Part shown: positions 1 through 10,445 of the stretch, piece by piece
How positions within the stretch are numbered: the stretch's first letter is position 1
How the letters are laid out: every line of letters begins with the position of its first letter
Assembly: GCA_020249925.1 (NCBI GenBank)
Contig: JADCER010000001.1
Coordinates: 17,953-81,952 of the forward strand
DNA length: 64,000 bases
DNA from: Roseomonas sp.
GTDB taxonomy: Bacteria > Pseudomonadota > Alphaproteobacteria > Acetobacterales > Acetobacteraceae
Direction of reading: 5' to 3'
Notes under the pieces: generated by a model
Told to the model about the DNA's origin: nothing
Databases searched by the model: none
What the model saw: only the letters and a program-made list of their open reading frames with translations
Translations under genes and position numbers: made by a program

Positions 1-64
1 TCGCGCCCTATGGGCTCGGAGCATTTTCAAGCCAAGTGGAAACACTTGGCGGCTCGGAAAATGC
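1..64. repeat. Palindromic intergenic repeat element
   Basis: A nested hairpin is visible: outer arms GCATTTTC (21-28) and GAAAATGC (57-64), and an inner perfect 8-bp stem GCCAAGTG (31-38) / CACTTGGC (43-50) closed by a GAAA tetraloop. It lies just downstream of the minus-strand guaB gene. The GCATTTTC...GAAAATGC frame resembles dispersed palindromic repeats common between genes in alphaproteobacteria (from memory, not searched). It could stabilise the guaB transcript end, but on that strand no T-run follows the stem, so it is not a classical terminator. Confidence 0.7.
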
Positions 65-82
65 GACCAAAAAAACCCGGGA

Positions 83-2352
<2,270 letters not shown>

Positions 2353-2361
2353 GGCGAAGGC

Positions 2362-3426
2362 TTATCGGCGCCGCGGCGGGCTGCGCCGCGCCGCTTCACG
2401 GTCCGCACGCATCATCCGAAGCAACATGCCTTCCCGCAGGCCGCGATCCGCGACGCGCAGGCTCCGCGTTGGCCAAATGCGCCGGATCGCGGCGTAAATG
2501 GCGCAGCCCGGCAGCACGTAATCCACTCGTTCCGGCCCCACGCAGGGATGGGCGGCCAATTCGGCGCGGCCCATGGCGAAAAGATCGCCCAAAGCGGCAT
2601 CGGCGGCCTCACAATCCAGGGTCGAGCCATCCACCAGCGGGCGGCGATAGCGCGGCAGGGCCATGACCACGCCGGCCAGGGTGGTGACCGTGCCGGAAGT
2701 GCCCATTAGCCGCACGCCACCCGCATGGATTTCCTGGCCGATGCAATGCAGCCGATCAAAGCCTTCCAATTGCGCGGCGACCTCATCCACCACGGCAAAG
2801 AAGCCCTTTTCCGTGAAACAGGCGGCGCCGCAGCGTTCGGCCAGGGTCACGACACCAATCGGAAGCGAGATATAGCCGATCAGCTCCGGCACATCGCCCG
2901 GCTTGGCAGCGGCGCGGATCCAGGCAATTTCCGTGCTGCCGCCGCCGATATCGAACAAGAGCGCCCGCCGATCGCCGGGTTCCAGCAGCGCCGCGCAGGA
3001 TTCCATGGCGAGTTCCGCTTCTTCCCGCCCCGTAATGATGCGAAGCCGGATGCCGGTTTCCGCCTCCACCCGCGCAATGAAGGCCGCGCCATTGCTCGCC
3101 TGGCGGCAGGCCTCGGTCGCGACCGCTTCAAAACCGCGCAAGGGCCGGCGGGAGAGTTTGTCGGCGCAGGCACCAAGCGCGGCCAGGGCCCGTTCCATGG
3201 AGGCTGCGGAAAGCTGCCCGCTGCTGCTGAGGCCCTCACCCAACCGCACCACGCGGCTGAAGGAATCCAGCACGCGAAAGCCCGTTGCATTGGGGGCCGC
3301 GATCAGCAGCCGGCAATTATTGGTGCCGAGATCAAGCGCCGCATAGGCCGCGCCGAGGGCTTCCGCCCGCGCATAGGGCGGGGCGGTTTCGGCGTCGCGG
3401 GCAAGATGGGGCGCGGTTTCGGTCAT
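2362..3426 (-). CDS. ppx: Exopolyphosphatase / guanosine pentaphosphate phosphohydrolase family
   Basis: Member of the Ppx/GppA family of the sugar-kinase/actin ATPase superfamily, releasing phosphate from polyphosphate and/or pppGpp. Visible motifs are AALDLGTNNCRLLIA (phosphate-1 loop), VATEACRQASN, IITGREEAELA, LFDIGGGSTEIAW (phosphate-2) and LMGTSGTVTTLAGV. From the ATG at 3426 it has 354 residues, shorter than two-domain E. coli Ppx and typical of compact alphaproteobacterial forms. An in-frame start at 3492 would add 22 residues of low-complexity leader. Polyphosphatase and pppGpp hydrolase activity cannot be separated from sequence alone. Confidence 0.9.
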   Translation of the reverse strand: MTETAPHLARDAETAPPYARAEALGAAYAALDLGTNNCRLLIAAPNATGFRVLDSFSRVVRLGEGLSSSGQLSAASMERALAALGACADKLSRRPLRGFEAVATEACRQASNGAAFIARVEAETGIRLRIITGREEAELAMESCAALLEPGDRRALLFDIGGGSTEIAWIRAAAKPGDVPELIGYISLPIGVVTLAERCGAACFTEKGFFAVVDEVAAQLEGFDRLHCIGQEIHAGGVRLMGTSGTVTTLAGVVMALPRYRRPLVDGSTLDCEAADAALGDLFAMGRAELAAHPCVGPERVDYVLPGCAIYAAIRRIWPTRSLRVADRGLREGMLLRMMRADREAARRSPPRRR

Positions 3427-3511
3427 TATTCCTGTTGTGCCGTCCCTTTGGGACGGACAGTCCATGATCGGGATATCTGGCCCCAAGGGCAAGCAGTTTT
3501 GAGGGGGTGAG

Positions 3512-3540
3512 TTGAAGCGCTGGGGGTGCAGTGCTATGAC
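3512..3540 (+). promoter_or_regulatory. Candidate sigma-70 promoter of tRNA-Gln
   Basis: TTGAAG (3512-3517) and TATGAC (3535-3540) are separated by 17 bases, and the tRNA 5' end lies 11 bases after the -10 box. Spacing and placement fit a housekeeping promoter dedicated to the tRNA. Confidence 0.6.
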
Positions 3541-3551
3541 CCGCGTCCCGT

Positions 3552-3625
3552 TGGGGGATAGTTTAGCGGTAGAACTCCCGGCTCTGACCCGGGCAGCCTT
3601 GGTTCGAATCCAGGTCCCCCAGCCA
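3552..3625 (+). tRNA. tRNA-Gln (anticodon CTG)
   Basis: A full cloverleaf can be folded: acceptor TGGGGGA paired with TCCCCCA, D-arm with AGCGGTAGAAC, anticodon stem CCCGG/CCGGG enclosing loop CTCTGAC (anticodon CTG), T-arm with GGTTCGAATCC, and an encoded 3' CCA. The TGGGGGA start without a leading G is usual for bacterial tRNA-Gln. Confidence 0.96.
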
Positions 3626-3626
3626 G

Positions 3627-3644
3627 GGGCGCAAGGCCGCGCCC
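3627..3644 (+). terminator. Hairpin after tRNA-Gln
   Basis: GGGCGC (3627-3632) pairs with GCGCCC (3639-3644) around a 6-base loop, starting two bases after the tRNA CCA and followed by a pyrimidine-rich, not purely T, tract. It lies between the tRNA and the 3' end of the convergent patatin gene. Confidence 0.5.
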
Positions 3645-3682
3645 GTTCCGCTTCCTTTCGCGATAAGTGACCTTTGCGACAC

Positions 3683-4816
3683 TCAATGCCGCTGCGGGCA
3701 GCCCTGCGCAGGGGCGGCGGTATAGTTGTTCGTGCTCGCCGGATAGAATTTAGTCAGCCGGTCATCCGCCCCAAGCCAGCCCGCCTTCAGCAGCAGGTTC
3801 TGTACCGCAAGGTCGAAGCGGCGAAGGCGGGTATCAATCGTCGAGACAATCTTCACCTCCGCCAAGGTCAGGCCAGGCGGCGGCGGGGCGCCATCATCCA
3901 CGCCATCATCAAGCGCCCACATGGCGCCAAGCCTTTCGCGGGACTGATAGCTATGAAACAGCATGCGTTTGCGCAGCGCATCGCATTGGCCTGTCGCCAC
4001 ACCCACAACGCTTCCCATTTGCGCAACACCGTCCGGGGGCGAAGGGTTCGGCGCCCAAGGCTTGCCGCCATCACTCAGGAAGATGGTGCGGCAGCGCTTC
4101 CACACGGTCTCAAGCCCCAGATTGTCGTAAACGCCGCCATCGGTCAGCAGCGCCTTTTGTGTATAGGGCGGCCCCGCGCAAACGGTGGTGGCGCCTGAGC
4201 TATTCGGCACAATGCTGCTGAGATCAATTTCAATGGGCGAGAGAAAGGGTGGGAAGGCCGCTGATGCCGCAACCGCCAGGGCGAGCGGCATATCAAAACC
4301 GCGAAACACGCCGATGCGCCGATCAGCAACGTAATCGCGCCGCATGCGGAACAACCCACCGGTCGTGAGATTGGTGGCATTGAAGACAAAAACCGGATCG
4401 TCAGGACCTGCGGGAAGATCGGCGATCCTGGCATTGCCCGTAATGTTTTGCGTATAGCTGGCCAGCAGGCGCTGGAGTGGTGATTGGAATGGCAAGAGCC
4501 AGTTGATCACGCCCGCAACATCCACCGTGTCATCTGCCTGGGCGTAGATCTTGGGCAGGAACAGCGCATCCAGATTGGTCGCCACACCTGCCGCATTCCA
4601 TTGCAATCCCGGCCAGCTGACGGCAAGGGCCGCTGCGGCCATGGAACCGCCCGAGACGCTGGAGACCCGCCGCAGCCGGCGCAAGAGCCCAAGCCGGTTC
4701 ATCCGGCAAATGGCCCCCGCGTGATAGAGCATGGCGCGATAGCCGCCGCCAGACAGGCAAAGCCCTGCAATATCCTCGAACTTCTCGCCATCCAGCAGGT
4801 TGATGCTTTGGGACAT
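3683..4816 (-). CDS. Patatin-like phospholipase (third gene of S8-MBL-patatin cassette)
   Basis: A 377-residue patatin-fold lipid acyl hydrolase, probably cytosolic because no signal peptide is seen. LCLSGGGYRAMLYHAG (residues 19-34) is the glycine-rich oxyanion loop. SSVSGGS carries the nucleophile elbow with Ser55; the usual first Gly of GxSxG is Ser here, as in a subset of patatins. LLTDGGVYDNLGLE supplies the catalytic Asp of the Ser-Asp dyad. The gene starts 9 bp after the MBL-fold gene stop, so the two are almost certainly cotranscribed. The substrate is unknown. With a peptidase and an MBL hydrolase upstream, a membrane-attacking effector role is conceivable, but this is inference. Confidence 0.88.
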   Translation of the reverse strand: MSQSINLLDGEKFEDIAGLCLSGGGYRAMLYHAGAICRMNRLGLLRRLRRVSSVSGGSMAAAALAVSWPGLQWNAAGVATNLDALFLPKIYAQADDTVDVAGVINWLLPFQSPLQRLLASYTQNITGNARIADLPAGPDDPVFVFNATNLTTGGLFRMRRDYVADRRIGVFRGFDMPLALAVAASAAFPPFLSPIEIDLSSIVPNSSGATTVCAGPPYTQKALLTDGGVYDNLGLETVWKRCRTIFLSDGGKPWAPNPSPPDGVAQMGSVVGVATGQCDALRKRMLFHSYQSRERLGAMWALDDGVDDGAPPPPGLTLAEVKIVSTIDTRLRRFDLAVQNLLLKAGWLGADDRLTKFYPASTNNYTAAPAQGCPQRH

Positions 4817-4825
4817 TGGACCCTG

Positions 4826-6004
4826 CTACAGCGTGATGATCAGTGATGGATCGGCGGGTTTCCGAAAACTGAAGGTGACATTGGCCTTCACCTTCGGGTC
4901 GCGCTTCAGCAACTTGATCGCATCCTTGAGCGTCGCGCAGGGCTTGCCGCCAAGGGTGGGCAAGCTGCCATCCCTGCGGGGGTCATAGGCCATGTCGCCA
5001 TTGGTGAAATGCATGGTGAATTTCCGGCCCGAAGCCGCCTGGGCGGCGATGAGTTCAAGCACTGGCGGGTCAGGGTTCTGGTCCTTGCCATTGGCTGAAA
5101 AGACATAATGATCCGCGGTCACGGCTTCGATGAAGGCGGCCGGATTATTGCCTTCGGCGCCATGATGCGGGACCTTGAGCACATCCACATGCAGCTTGCC
5201 CTTTTTGAGACTGCGCGTCGTCTTGAGGCCCGCCAACACATGATCACCGCGCGCATCACCAGTCAGCAAAACCGTCTTGCCCGCTGATGTGACCAGCATG
5301 GCGATGGAAGACAGGTTGGGGATGGCCGTATCCAGCTTTGCCGCCGGCACCGCCGCAGTAATGGCAGCTGCACCAGGGCGAAGCTTTTCCTTTTTTTTCT
5401 TGAGGTCCGCGAGCCAGGCTTTTCGCAGGGCTTCAAGCGCCGTCTTGTCCGGCGCCACCACCTTGATCTTTGCCTTGCCGAAGCCCTTCGGCGCATGGCC
5501 GGCAAGGATCAGGCCATTATCGGCATTAGGATTGATGTCTGTATTAACCCGAATGGCAGCGCCGGTCAGGGATTCACCCTGGCTCACGCTCGCGGCAATG
5601 GCACTCGGCGTATTGTTCAAAAGCGCCGCCGCCGCCGCCTGCACAGGTTCAACCAGCTTGGAAAATGAATTGAACCACAGGACGGGCGCCGAAATCCCCG
5701 GTGCTCCCTTGGGGAAGTGCCGGTCACCGCCAAGGCATTTGTAAAGCCATTCAATGCCAACAATATGATCGTCATCTATATGGGTGCAGACGACCAGATT
5801 GAGTTTTACCGCCCCCTTGGACCCGCTCGCGATCTGTGAGAGGCGGCGGATCAGCTCATCGCTTGGGCGAAATGTCGTGCCGTCAGGCCGTGCTGCGCTA
5901 CCCGGACCACCATCCACCAGGATCAGGCTTTGGGCGCCATTCACGCCCGGCAAACGCAATAGCAGGCAATCCCCATGCCCGGCGTTCAAGGCTTCAAAGA
6001 TCAT
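4826..6004 (-). CDS. ComEC-like metallo-beta-lactamase-fold hydrolase
   Basis: A 392-residue soluble MBL-fold protein. NAGHGDCLLL at the N-terminus and VDGGPG are typical of the ComEC/Rec2-like MBL subgroup. Metal ligands appear intact: THIDDDH (His75, Asp77, Asp79, His80), LLTGDARGDH (bridging Asp) and KVPHHGAEGNN (His). There are no membrane segments, unlike true ComEC. The start at 6004 is supported by AGGAGGAGA seven to eight bases upstream; a longer frame to 6070 lacks such a site. It is the middle gene of the cassette, 146 bp after the S8 peptidase gene and 9 bp before the patatin gene. Relatives act on nucleic acids or phosphoesters; the substrate here is not deducible. Confidence 0.85.
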   Translation of the reverse strand: MIFEALNAGHGDCLLLRLPGVNGAQSLILVDGGPGSAARPDGTTFRPSDELIRRLSQIASGSKGAVKLNLVVCTHIDDDHIVGIEWLYKCLGGDRHFPKGAPGISAPVLWFNSFSKLVEPVQAAAAALLNNTPSAIAASVSQGESLTGAAIRVNTDINPNADNGLILAGHAPKGFGKAKIKVVAPDKTALEALRKAWLADLKKKKEKLRPGAAAITAAVPAAKLDTAIPNLSSIAMLVTSAGKTVLLTGDARGDHVLAGLKTTRSLKKGKLHVDVLKVPHHGAEGNNPAAFIEAVTADHYVFSANGKDQNPDPPVLELIAAQAASGRKFTMHFTNGDMAYDPRRDGSLPTLGGKPCATLKDAIKLLKRDPKVKANVTFSFRKPADPSLIITL

Positions 6005-6029
6005 TCGCTCTCTCCTCCTGGTCGGGTCG

Positions 6030-6052
6030 CTGCTGTCGGTACCCGACGGCAG
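6030..6052 (-). other. Hairpin between S8 peptidase and MBL genes
   Basis: CTGCTGTCGG (6030-6039) can pair with CCGACGGCAG (6043-6052) with one G-T wobble and a 3-base loop. It sits in the 146-bp leader between the two genes, upstream of the MBL ribosome-binding site. It could be an attenuator or a processing site; there is no T-tract to call it a terminator. Confidence 0.4.
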
Positions 6053-6150
6053 CCTGCATCGGCCCACCAATTATGGAACTAGTGGTGCGCGGGGGCCGTT
6101 TTGGATTGTGAAAGCTTGGCATGAATCGCACCACCAGTATCTTTGCCGTG

Positions 6151-8154
6151 TCAGACCGATTGCAAGGCGCGCAAGGCATCCACCAGCCCCGCGCCCTGGA
6201 AGTCGCGTTCCCGGCCAAGATCGGTTGCCGTTGCCATCAGGATTTCCTTGATCCGTCGCGGCTGGCCGATGAGTTCCGGGTAGCGGGCCATCAGCAGGGC
6301 GGCCACGCCCGAGACATGCGGTGCGGCCATTGAAGTGCCATCCTGAAGCTCCACCCCGCCGCCCGGCGCGGCTGAGAGGATTTTCTCGCCGGGCGCAACA
6401 AGATCGGGCTTGCGCCGTCCATCACCGGTGGGTCCGCGGCTCGAAAAATAGCTGACGCCATAGGTATGTGGTTCGCTGCGATGCGTGGCACCAACGGTGA
6501 TCACTGCCTCGGCATTGCCGGGATCGGTGATGGAAACATCCTGATAGCCATTGCCAAGGCTTGTATTCGAAATCCCCGCTTCGAAGCCGGCATTACCCGC
6601 CGCGGCAACCACAACCGTCCCGTTATTCACCAGCCGCTCCGCTGCCTGACAAACAGGTGTACGGCCGCAGGCATGCGCATCCACACGATGCGGCACCGAA
6701 ACCGAAAGATTGACCCCATGGACAATCGGCTTGCTGCGATCACGGTTCAGCCAATCCAGATACTCAAGCGCGGCAATGATGGCGAAGCCATCACCCGGAT
6801 CGGCATCTTCCTCATTCGGTTCAGGAAAAACCTTGAGGTCGAGCAAATTGATGTCTGGGCAAATACCCATAAGCCCGTCTTCCGGTTCGCCAGGTGTCGG
6901 ACCATCGGGCATGTTCCCGGCCAGAATCCCTGCCACATGCGTGCCATGAAGGCTTTTCGGTGGGTCGGGTTTTGGCTCGCGGATCAGCGGTTCGATCAAT
7001 GCCCAATCAAGCGGGCGCCCATTTTCGTTGCGACGGCGAATGGAAAGCAGACTCTCCCTTTCTGCGGCTGAAAGTGATTTGGGGGAAACTTCCTCGGAAA
7101 GCAGGCGGCGCAGTTTGGTGAAATCAATGCGATCAAGAACGCGATGCGCCGGTGGCGTGGCTCTGGTCTTGCCTCGCCTGCCAGCCGTTTTTTGATCAGG
7201 GTCCTTCATGAAGGCCGGATGGCTATGGTCAATGCCGCTATCAACAATGGCCCAGGTGAGATGCGCTGTCTTGATATTGAACAGAAGCCGCGCTGCATCC
7301 GCCTTGACTGTTTTTTGGCCCTGAAATCCGGGCCCAAGCGAAACTGGGGCGGCGCGGGGATTACGCGCGATGGACCAAATGCGCGGCACCGCTGGTGTCT
7401 GTTCCGCCGGTCCCAAGCGCATGCGCAAGGTAGCGGAACTTGCCCAAAAATCTTCAGGCAGGGCTATTGGGGGAAGGGTAGGGACAGTCTGACGTTGCCT
7501 TATGCCCCGCCGCCTTGGTGTTGCGCCAAATTCTGGAAACTCTTCCTGTTGGGATGGCTCAAGCAACTGAAACAACTGCTCGAGCTCGTCTTGCGCCGCA
7601 GGCTCCTTCGACAGCAGCCGTTCAGCCAGGGTGGCAAGCACCAGGAAGCGTTTGGCAGAAGGCTGTTCGGGCCATTGACCAGGCCGCTTTACGCAATCGC
7701 GCAATTCCCTGTTTTCCGTCCGCCACCACCAATCCGTCAGCGGCACCAGAAGATCAATCAGTTCACGGAACGTTAGGTCTACGGCAACATACTGCTCAGT
7801 GGCGGCAATGCGCATCGCCGCAAGTGCCTGGTTGTCGGCCTCTGAGGTCGTCTGGAGACGTGGTACGCCGGGGGCTAGCCCCAAGACGCGCCGACGCAAA
7901 GCTTCCGCGACGAAAGCAGCGCTGCCCGGCGCTTCATTATCCCGCCCGCGTGTGAGTTTTGGCGTGAGAAGAAGGGAAACGCGCGGTTGCGGAACCGAAG
8001 CCTTGGGGCGTTCCGCCAAGCGCCGCTGGCGCTCTTGCCCAAGCAGCAGAAAGCGTTCCCAGACATCCGCTTGAATGGGGTTATCCAGGGTGAAGCGACG
8101 CTGGTGATCGGTCTCGTAAAGCAGCCGGTGGATCTTTTCGCGATCAAGCTTCAT
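6151..8154 (-). CDS. S8 (subtilisin-like) serine peptidase with unrecognised N-terminal domain
   Basis: A 667-residue protein. The C-terminal half is a peptidase S8 domain with a complete triad: Asp305 in AIVDSGIDH, His403 in LHGTHVAGI and Ser608 in DGTSMAAPHVSG; the oxyanion Asn lies in VVAAAGNAGFEAG. The first roughly 290 residues match no family I recognise; they are charged, predicted helical and include a Trp-rich segment (TDWWWRTENREL). No signal peptide is visible, so the enzyme is probably intracellular, unlike most subtilisins. The start at 8154 (ATG) is preferred over an in-frame TTG at 8169. First gene of the S8-MBL-patatin cassette. Confidence 0.87.
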   Translation of the reverse strand: MKLDREKIHRLLYETDHQRRFTLDNPIQADVWERFLLLGQERQRRLAERPKASVPQPRVSLLLTPKLTRGRDNEAPGSAAFVAEALRRRVLGLAPGVPRLQTTSEADNQALAAMRIAATEQYVAVDLTFRELIDLLVPLTDWWWRTENRELRDCVKRPGQWPEQPSAKRFLVLATLAERLLSKEPAAQDELEQLFQLLEPSQQEEFPEFGATPRRRGIRQRQTVPTLPPIALPEDFWASSATLRMRLGPAEQTPAVPRIWSIARNPRAAPVSLGPGFQGQKTVKADAARLLFNIKTAHLTWAIVDSGIDHSHPAFMKDPDQKTAGRRGKTRATPPAHRVLDRIDFTKLRRLLSEEVSPKSLSAAERESLLSIRRRNENGRPLDWALIEPLIREPKPDPPKSLHGTHVAGILAGNMPDGPTPGEPEDGLMGICPDINLLDLKVFPEPNEEDADPGDGFAIIAALEYLDWLNRDRSKPIVHGVNLSVSVPHRVDAHACGRTPVCQAAERLVNNGTVVVAAAGNAGFEAGISNTSLGNGYQDVSITDPGNAEAVITVGATHRSEPHTYGVSYFSSRGPTGDGRRKPDLVAPGEKILSAAPGGGVELQDGTSMAAPHVSGVAALLMARYPELIGQPRRIKEILMATATDLGRERDFQGAGLVDALRALQSV

Positions 8155-8401
8155 GGCGCCCCTGCCCAACCCTCACCCTGTTCCTTTGGGTAAACGGAAG
8201 CTTGCCGCTAAGCCTGACCCAAGGCAACCACAATCTTGGCCATTGGCTTTCCTGCCGTCTTGGTGGGTGATTATGGCGCCGCCGCATGAAGGTGGCGAAA
8301 CGCCTGACGCCTGGGTCGCGGGGCATGATGCCATTCTTGACCTGCCGCAAGAATAGGCGCCGGCTTGTCATCTAAACACGCCTTCAAGGAGGACCCAGCC
8401 C

Positions 8402-9094
8402 ATGCGCGCCCGCGACCTGATGACCACCAGCCTAGTCACCATCCCCCCCGAAGCCCCGCTGGAGGCGGTGGCGCGTGTCCTATCGGATCGCGGCATCTCG
8501 GGTGCTCCCGTGGTGGATGGCGCCGGCACCTTTCTCGGCATGGTGACGGAAGGCGATCTGATCCGCCGGCTGGCCGCCAAGGAAGATGCGCCGAAATCCT
8601 GGGTGCTCGGGCTTTTTGCCTCGGCGGCTGAACAGGCGGCGCGGTTCGCACGTACGCATGGCCAGCGCGCGCGCGATGTCATGACCACCGATATTGCCTC
8701 GGTCAAAGAAGACACCTCGATTGAGCATGTCGCCAAGATCATTGAGGAGAAAAAGATCCGCCGCGTCCCCGTGCTGCGCGATGGCAAGTTGGTGGGCGTT
8801 GTTTCCCGTTCAGACCTGATCCGCGCGCTGCTTGCCGCGCCGGGCAGCGTGGTGGCCGATGCGCCGGATGAACGCATCCGCCGGGATCTGGCGCTGGCGA
8901 TGCGCAATGAACCCTGGGTGGATACCTATTTCATCTTCCCCGATGTGAAGGATGGCCAGGTGACTTTCCATGGCTTTTGCCGTTCGGACGCCGTGAAGCA
9001 GGGCCTCAGGGTGCTTGCCGAAAAACTGCCCGGCGTGAAGGGCGTTGCTTTCGAAACCCAAGTGCCGCCCGCCTATGTGATGGGGGTCAGCTGA
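8402..9094 (+). CDS. CBS-CBS-BON domain protein
   Basis: A 230-residue soluble protein. Two CBS motifs (about residues 1-60 and 90-145; DLMTTSLVTIPPEAPL and DVMTTDIASVKEDTS) form one Bateman module that would bind adenine nucleotides. A C-terminal BON domain (about 155-225; DGQVTFHGFCRSDAVKQGL) suggests membrane or ligand association. CBS-BON proteins are widespread in alphaproteobacteria and proposed to sense energy status, with no settled function. The ATG is supported by AAGGAGGA (8388-8395). It diverges from the S8 peptidase gene across a 247-bp gap in which I see no gene. Confidence 0.9.
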   Translation: MRARDLMTTSLVTIPPEAPLEAVARVLSDRGISGAPVVDGAGTFLGMVTEGDLIRRLAAKEDAPKSWVLGLFASAAEQAARFARTHGQRARDVMTTDIASVKEDTSIEHVAKIIEEKKIRRVPVLRDGKLVGVVSRSDLIRALLAAPGSVVADAPDERIRRDLALAMRNEPWVDTYFIFPDVKDGQVTFHGFCRSDAVKQGLRVLAEKLPGVKGVAFETQVPPAYVMGVS

Positions 9095-9106
9095 CCGCGC
9101 GCCGGA

Positions 9107-10321
9107 TCAATATGGGATATCCCGCATCCAGGGAAAGCCAACCCGCGCCATCTCGAAGGCATGGGCGTAGAGCTTGCGCATATAGGCCTGGTCGAAGGGC
9201 TCCCGCGGTTCATCCTGGAAATCGGGGCCGATCACGGCCAGGTTGAAATCCACCTTGTCTTCCCGCGTCAGGTTGCGGATGCGCGCCACGTCATTGAAAC
9301 CAGCTGAAGCGATCATGCTGGCGATGGCGCGTTCCACGATCTTGAAGGTGCGCCGTTCGGTCTTGGTGGGGTTTGGGGTGATGCGCCCATTGCGAATGAC
9401 AAAGGCGCGTGCCGAGCGAACGGCGTCGCCCCCGCGGATATTGGCGCGCCTTTCGCTGGTTACGCTGCGCGGATAGAGGAATAGCTGCGTAAAGGCGCCG
9501 CCATCCACATGCATTTCCTGATAGGTTTTGCCGTCCAGTGTCACTTCCACCATCACTGGTGGGAAGGCGCCGGGAATGGCGGCCGAGGCCAGTAGCAGCC
9601 GGCGCACCAGATCAAGTGCGCGTGGATGGCCGCTGGCCGCGATGGCGCCGATATTCCAGGCCACCGGCAGCTGGGCATCCATATCGGAAGTACCGATCAG
9701 CAATAGCCGGCCCTGCTCATAGGCCTCACCGATTTCGGCCAACATCGTGTCGTTCAAATAGCGGGAAATGGTGCGAAACAGCGGTGCGTTATCGGCCAGC
9801 GCATCGTCAAACAGCGCGGCATTCAGCAAATAGCGCGGTTCCAGCACATCCCTGGGCGTAATATCCGTGTAAACAGACTTAAGCGCGGGATCGTAATGGG
9901 ACCCGAGAAAGGCGAAGGGGGCGGTCAACGCGCCGGTGGAAACCCCGGTCACCAGGCCGAAGCTTGGCCGATCTCCGGCCTCGGTCCAGCCATTCAGCAA
10001 GCCGGCACCGAAGGCGCCATTCTCGCCCCCGCCGGAAATCGCCAGCATTTCAATGCGCGGTTCGGCCCTGCGGGGCGTGGGGCCACGATGGCGCCGGGCA
10101 CGCTCCAGCGCCGAAAAGGCCTCGGCCCGGAAAGCATCGCCATCCCAGGGGAAGAAGAAACGCTCATTCGGCAGGCCCAGCACCTTGGCGTCCCGCGTGC
10201 GCGCGAAAGGCACGGCCGGGCCGCGAACCGGGGTGGCGCAGGCGGCAAGCCCAAGCCCGGCTGCCCCGAATAGGCCAGCCCGCCGGGTGAATTTCTGACC
10301 GCTTTCGGGTGCCCACCCCAT
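9107..10321 (-). CDS. Patatin-like phospholipase, predicted lipoprotein
   Basis: A 404-residue patatin-family hydrolase. The N-terminus RRAGLFGAAGLGLAAC is a lipoprotein signal with lipobox LAAC, so the mature protein should be lipid-anchored through this Cys. The enzyme core shows ISGGGENGAFGAG (oxyanion loop), GVSTG (GxSxG with the Ser nucleophile) and HVDGGAF (catalytic Asp). It is convergent with the CBS-BON gene, 12 bp apart, and unrelated by position to the cassette patatin at 3683-4816. The role is probably envelope lipid turnover, but the substrate is unknown. Confidence 0.88.
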   Translation of the reverse strand: MGWAPESGQKFTRRAGLFGAAGLGLAACATPVRGPAVPFARTRDAKVLGLPNERFFFPWDGDAFRAEAFSALERARRHRGPTPRRAEPRIEMLAISGGGENGAFGAGLLNGWTEAGDRPSFGLVTGVSTGALTAPFAFLGSHYDPALKSVYTDITPRDVLEPRYLLNAALFDDALADNAPLFRTISRYLNDTMLAEIGEAYEQGRLLLIGTSDMDAQLPVAWNIGAIAASGHPRALDLVRRLLLASAAIPGAFPPVMVEVTLDGKTYQEMHVDGGAFTQLFLYPRSVTSERRANIRGGDAVRSARAFVIRNGRITPNPTKTERRTFKIVERAIASMIASAGFNDVARIRNLTREDKVDFNLAVIGPDFQDEPREPFDQAYMRKLYAHAFEMARVGFPWMRDIPY

Positions 10322-10416
10322 ATCTTCGCCCTTACAAATAATGGTTTGCCTTCCAAGAGGTGCCTAACAAATCAGGTGCCCCACGTCGAGGCAGCGCACC
10401 GCAAGCCCCTTTTCGC

Positions 10417-10445
10417 TTGACCCTCAGGCGCTTGGGGGATAAAGG
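10417..10445 (+). promoter_or_regulatory. Candidate sigma-70 promoter of the ffh operon
   Basis: TTGACC (10417-10422) and TAAAGG (10440-10445) have a 17-base spacer, 138 bp before the ffh ATG. The -10 box is poor, so confidence is modest. The 261-bp gap between the lipoprotein patatin gene and ffh otherwise shows nothing I can name; I looked for an SRP RNA signature and did not find it. Confidence 0.35.

Noticed and set aside
4826..6004. ComEC competence protein
   Set aside because: The MBL fold is ComEC-like, but there are no membrane segments or OB/competence domains, so DNA uptake is not supported.
3683..8154. CBASS-type system
   Set aside because: Patatin is a common CBASS effector, but no CD-NTase/cGAS-like gene is in the cassette or its flanks; the class III cyclase lies 11 kb away in another island and is of a different family.
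3552..8401. S8-MBL-patatin cassette as an island integrated at tRNA-Gln
   Set aside because: I looked for a copy of the tRNA-Gln 3' end (GGTCCCCCAGCCA) beyond the cassette, in 8155-8401, and found none; there is no integrase. The cassette may still be acquired, but not by a visible tRNA-type insertion.
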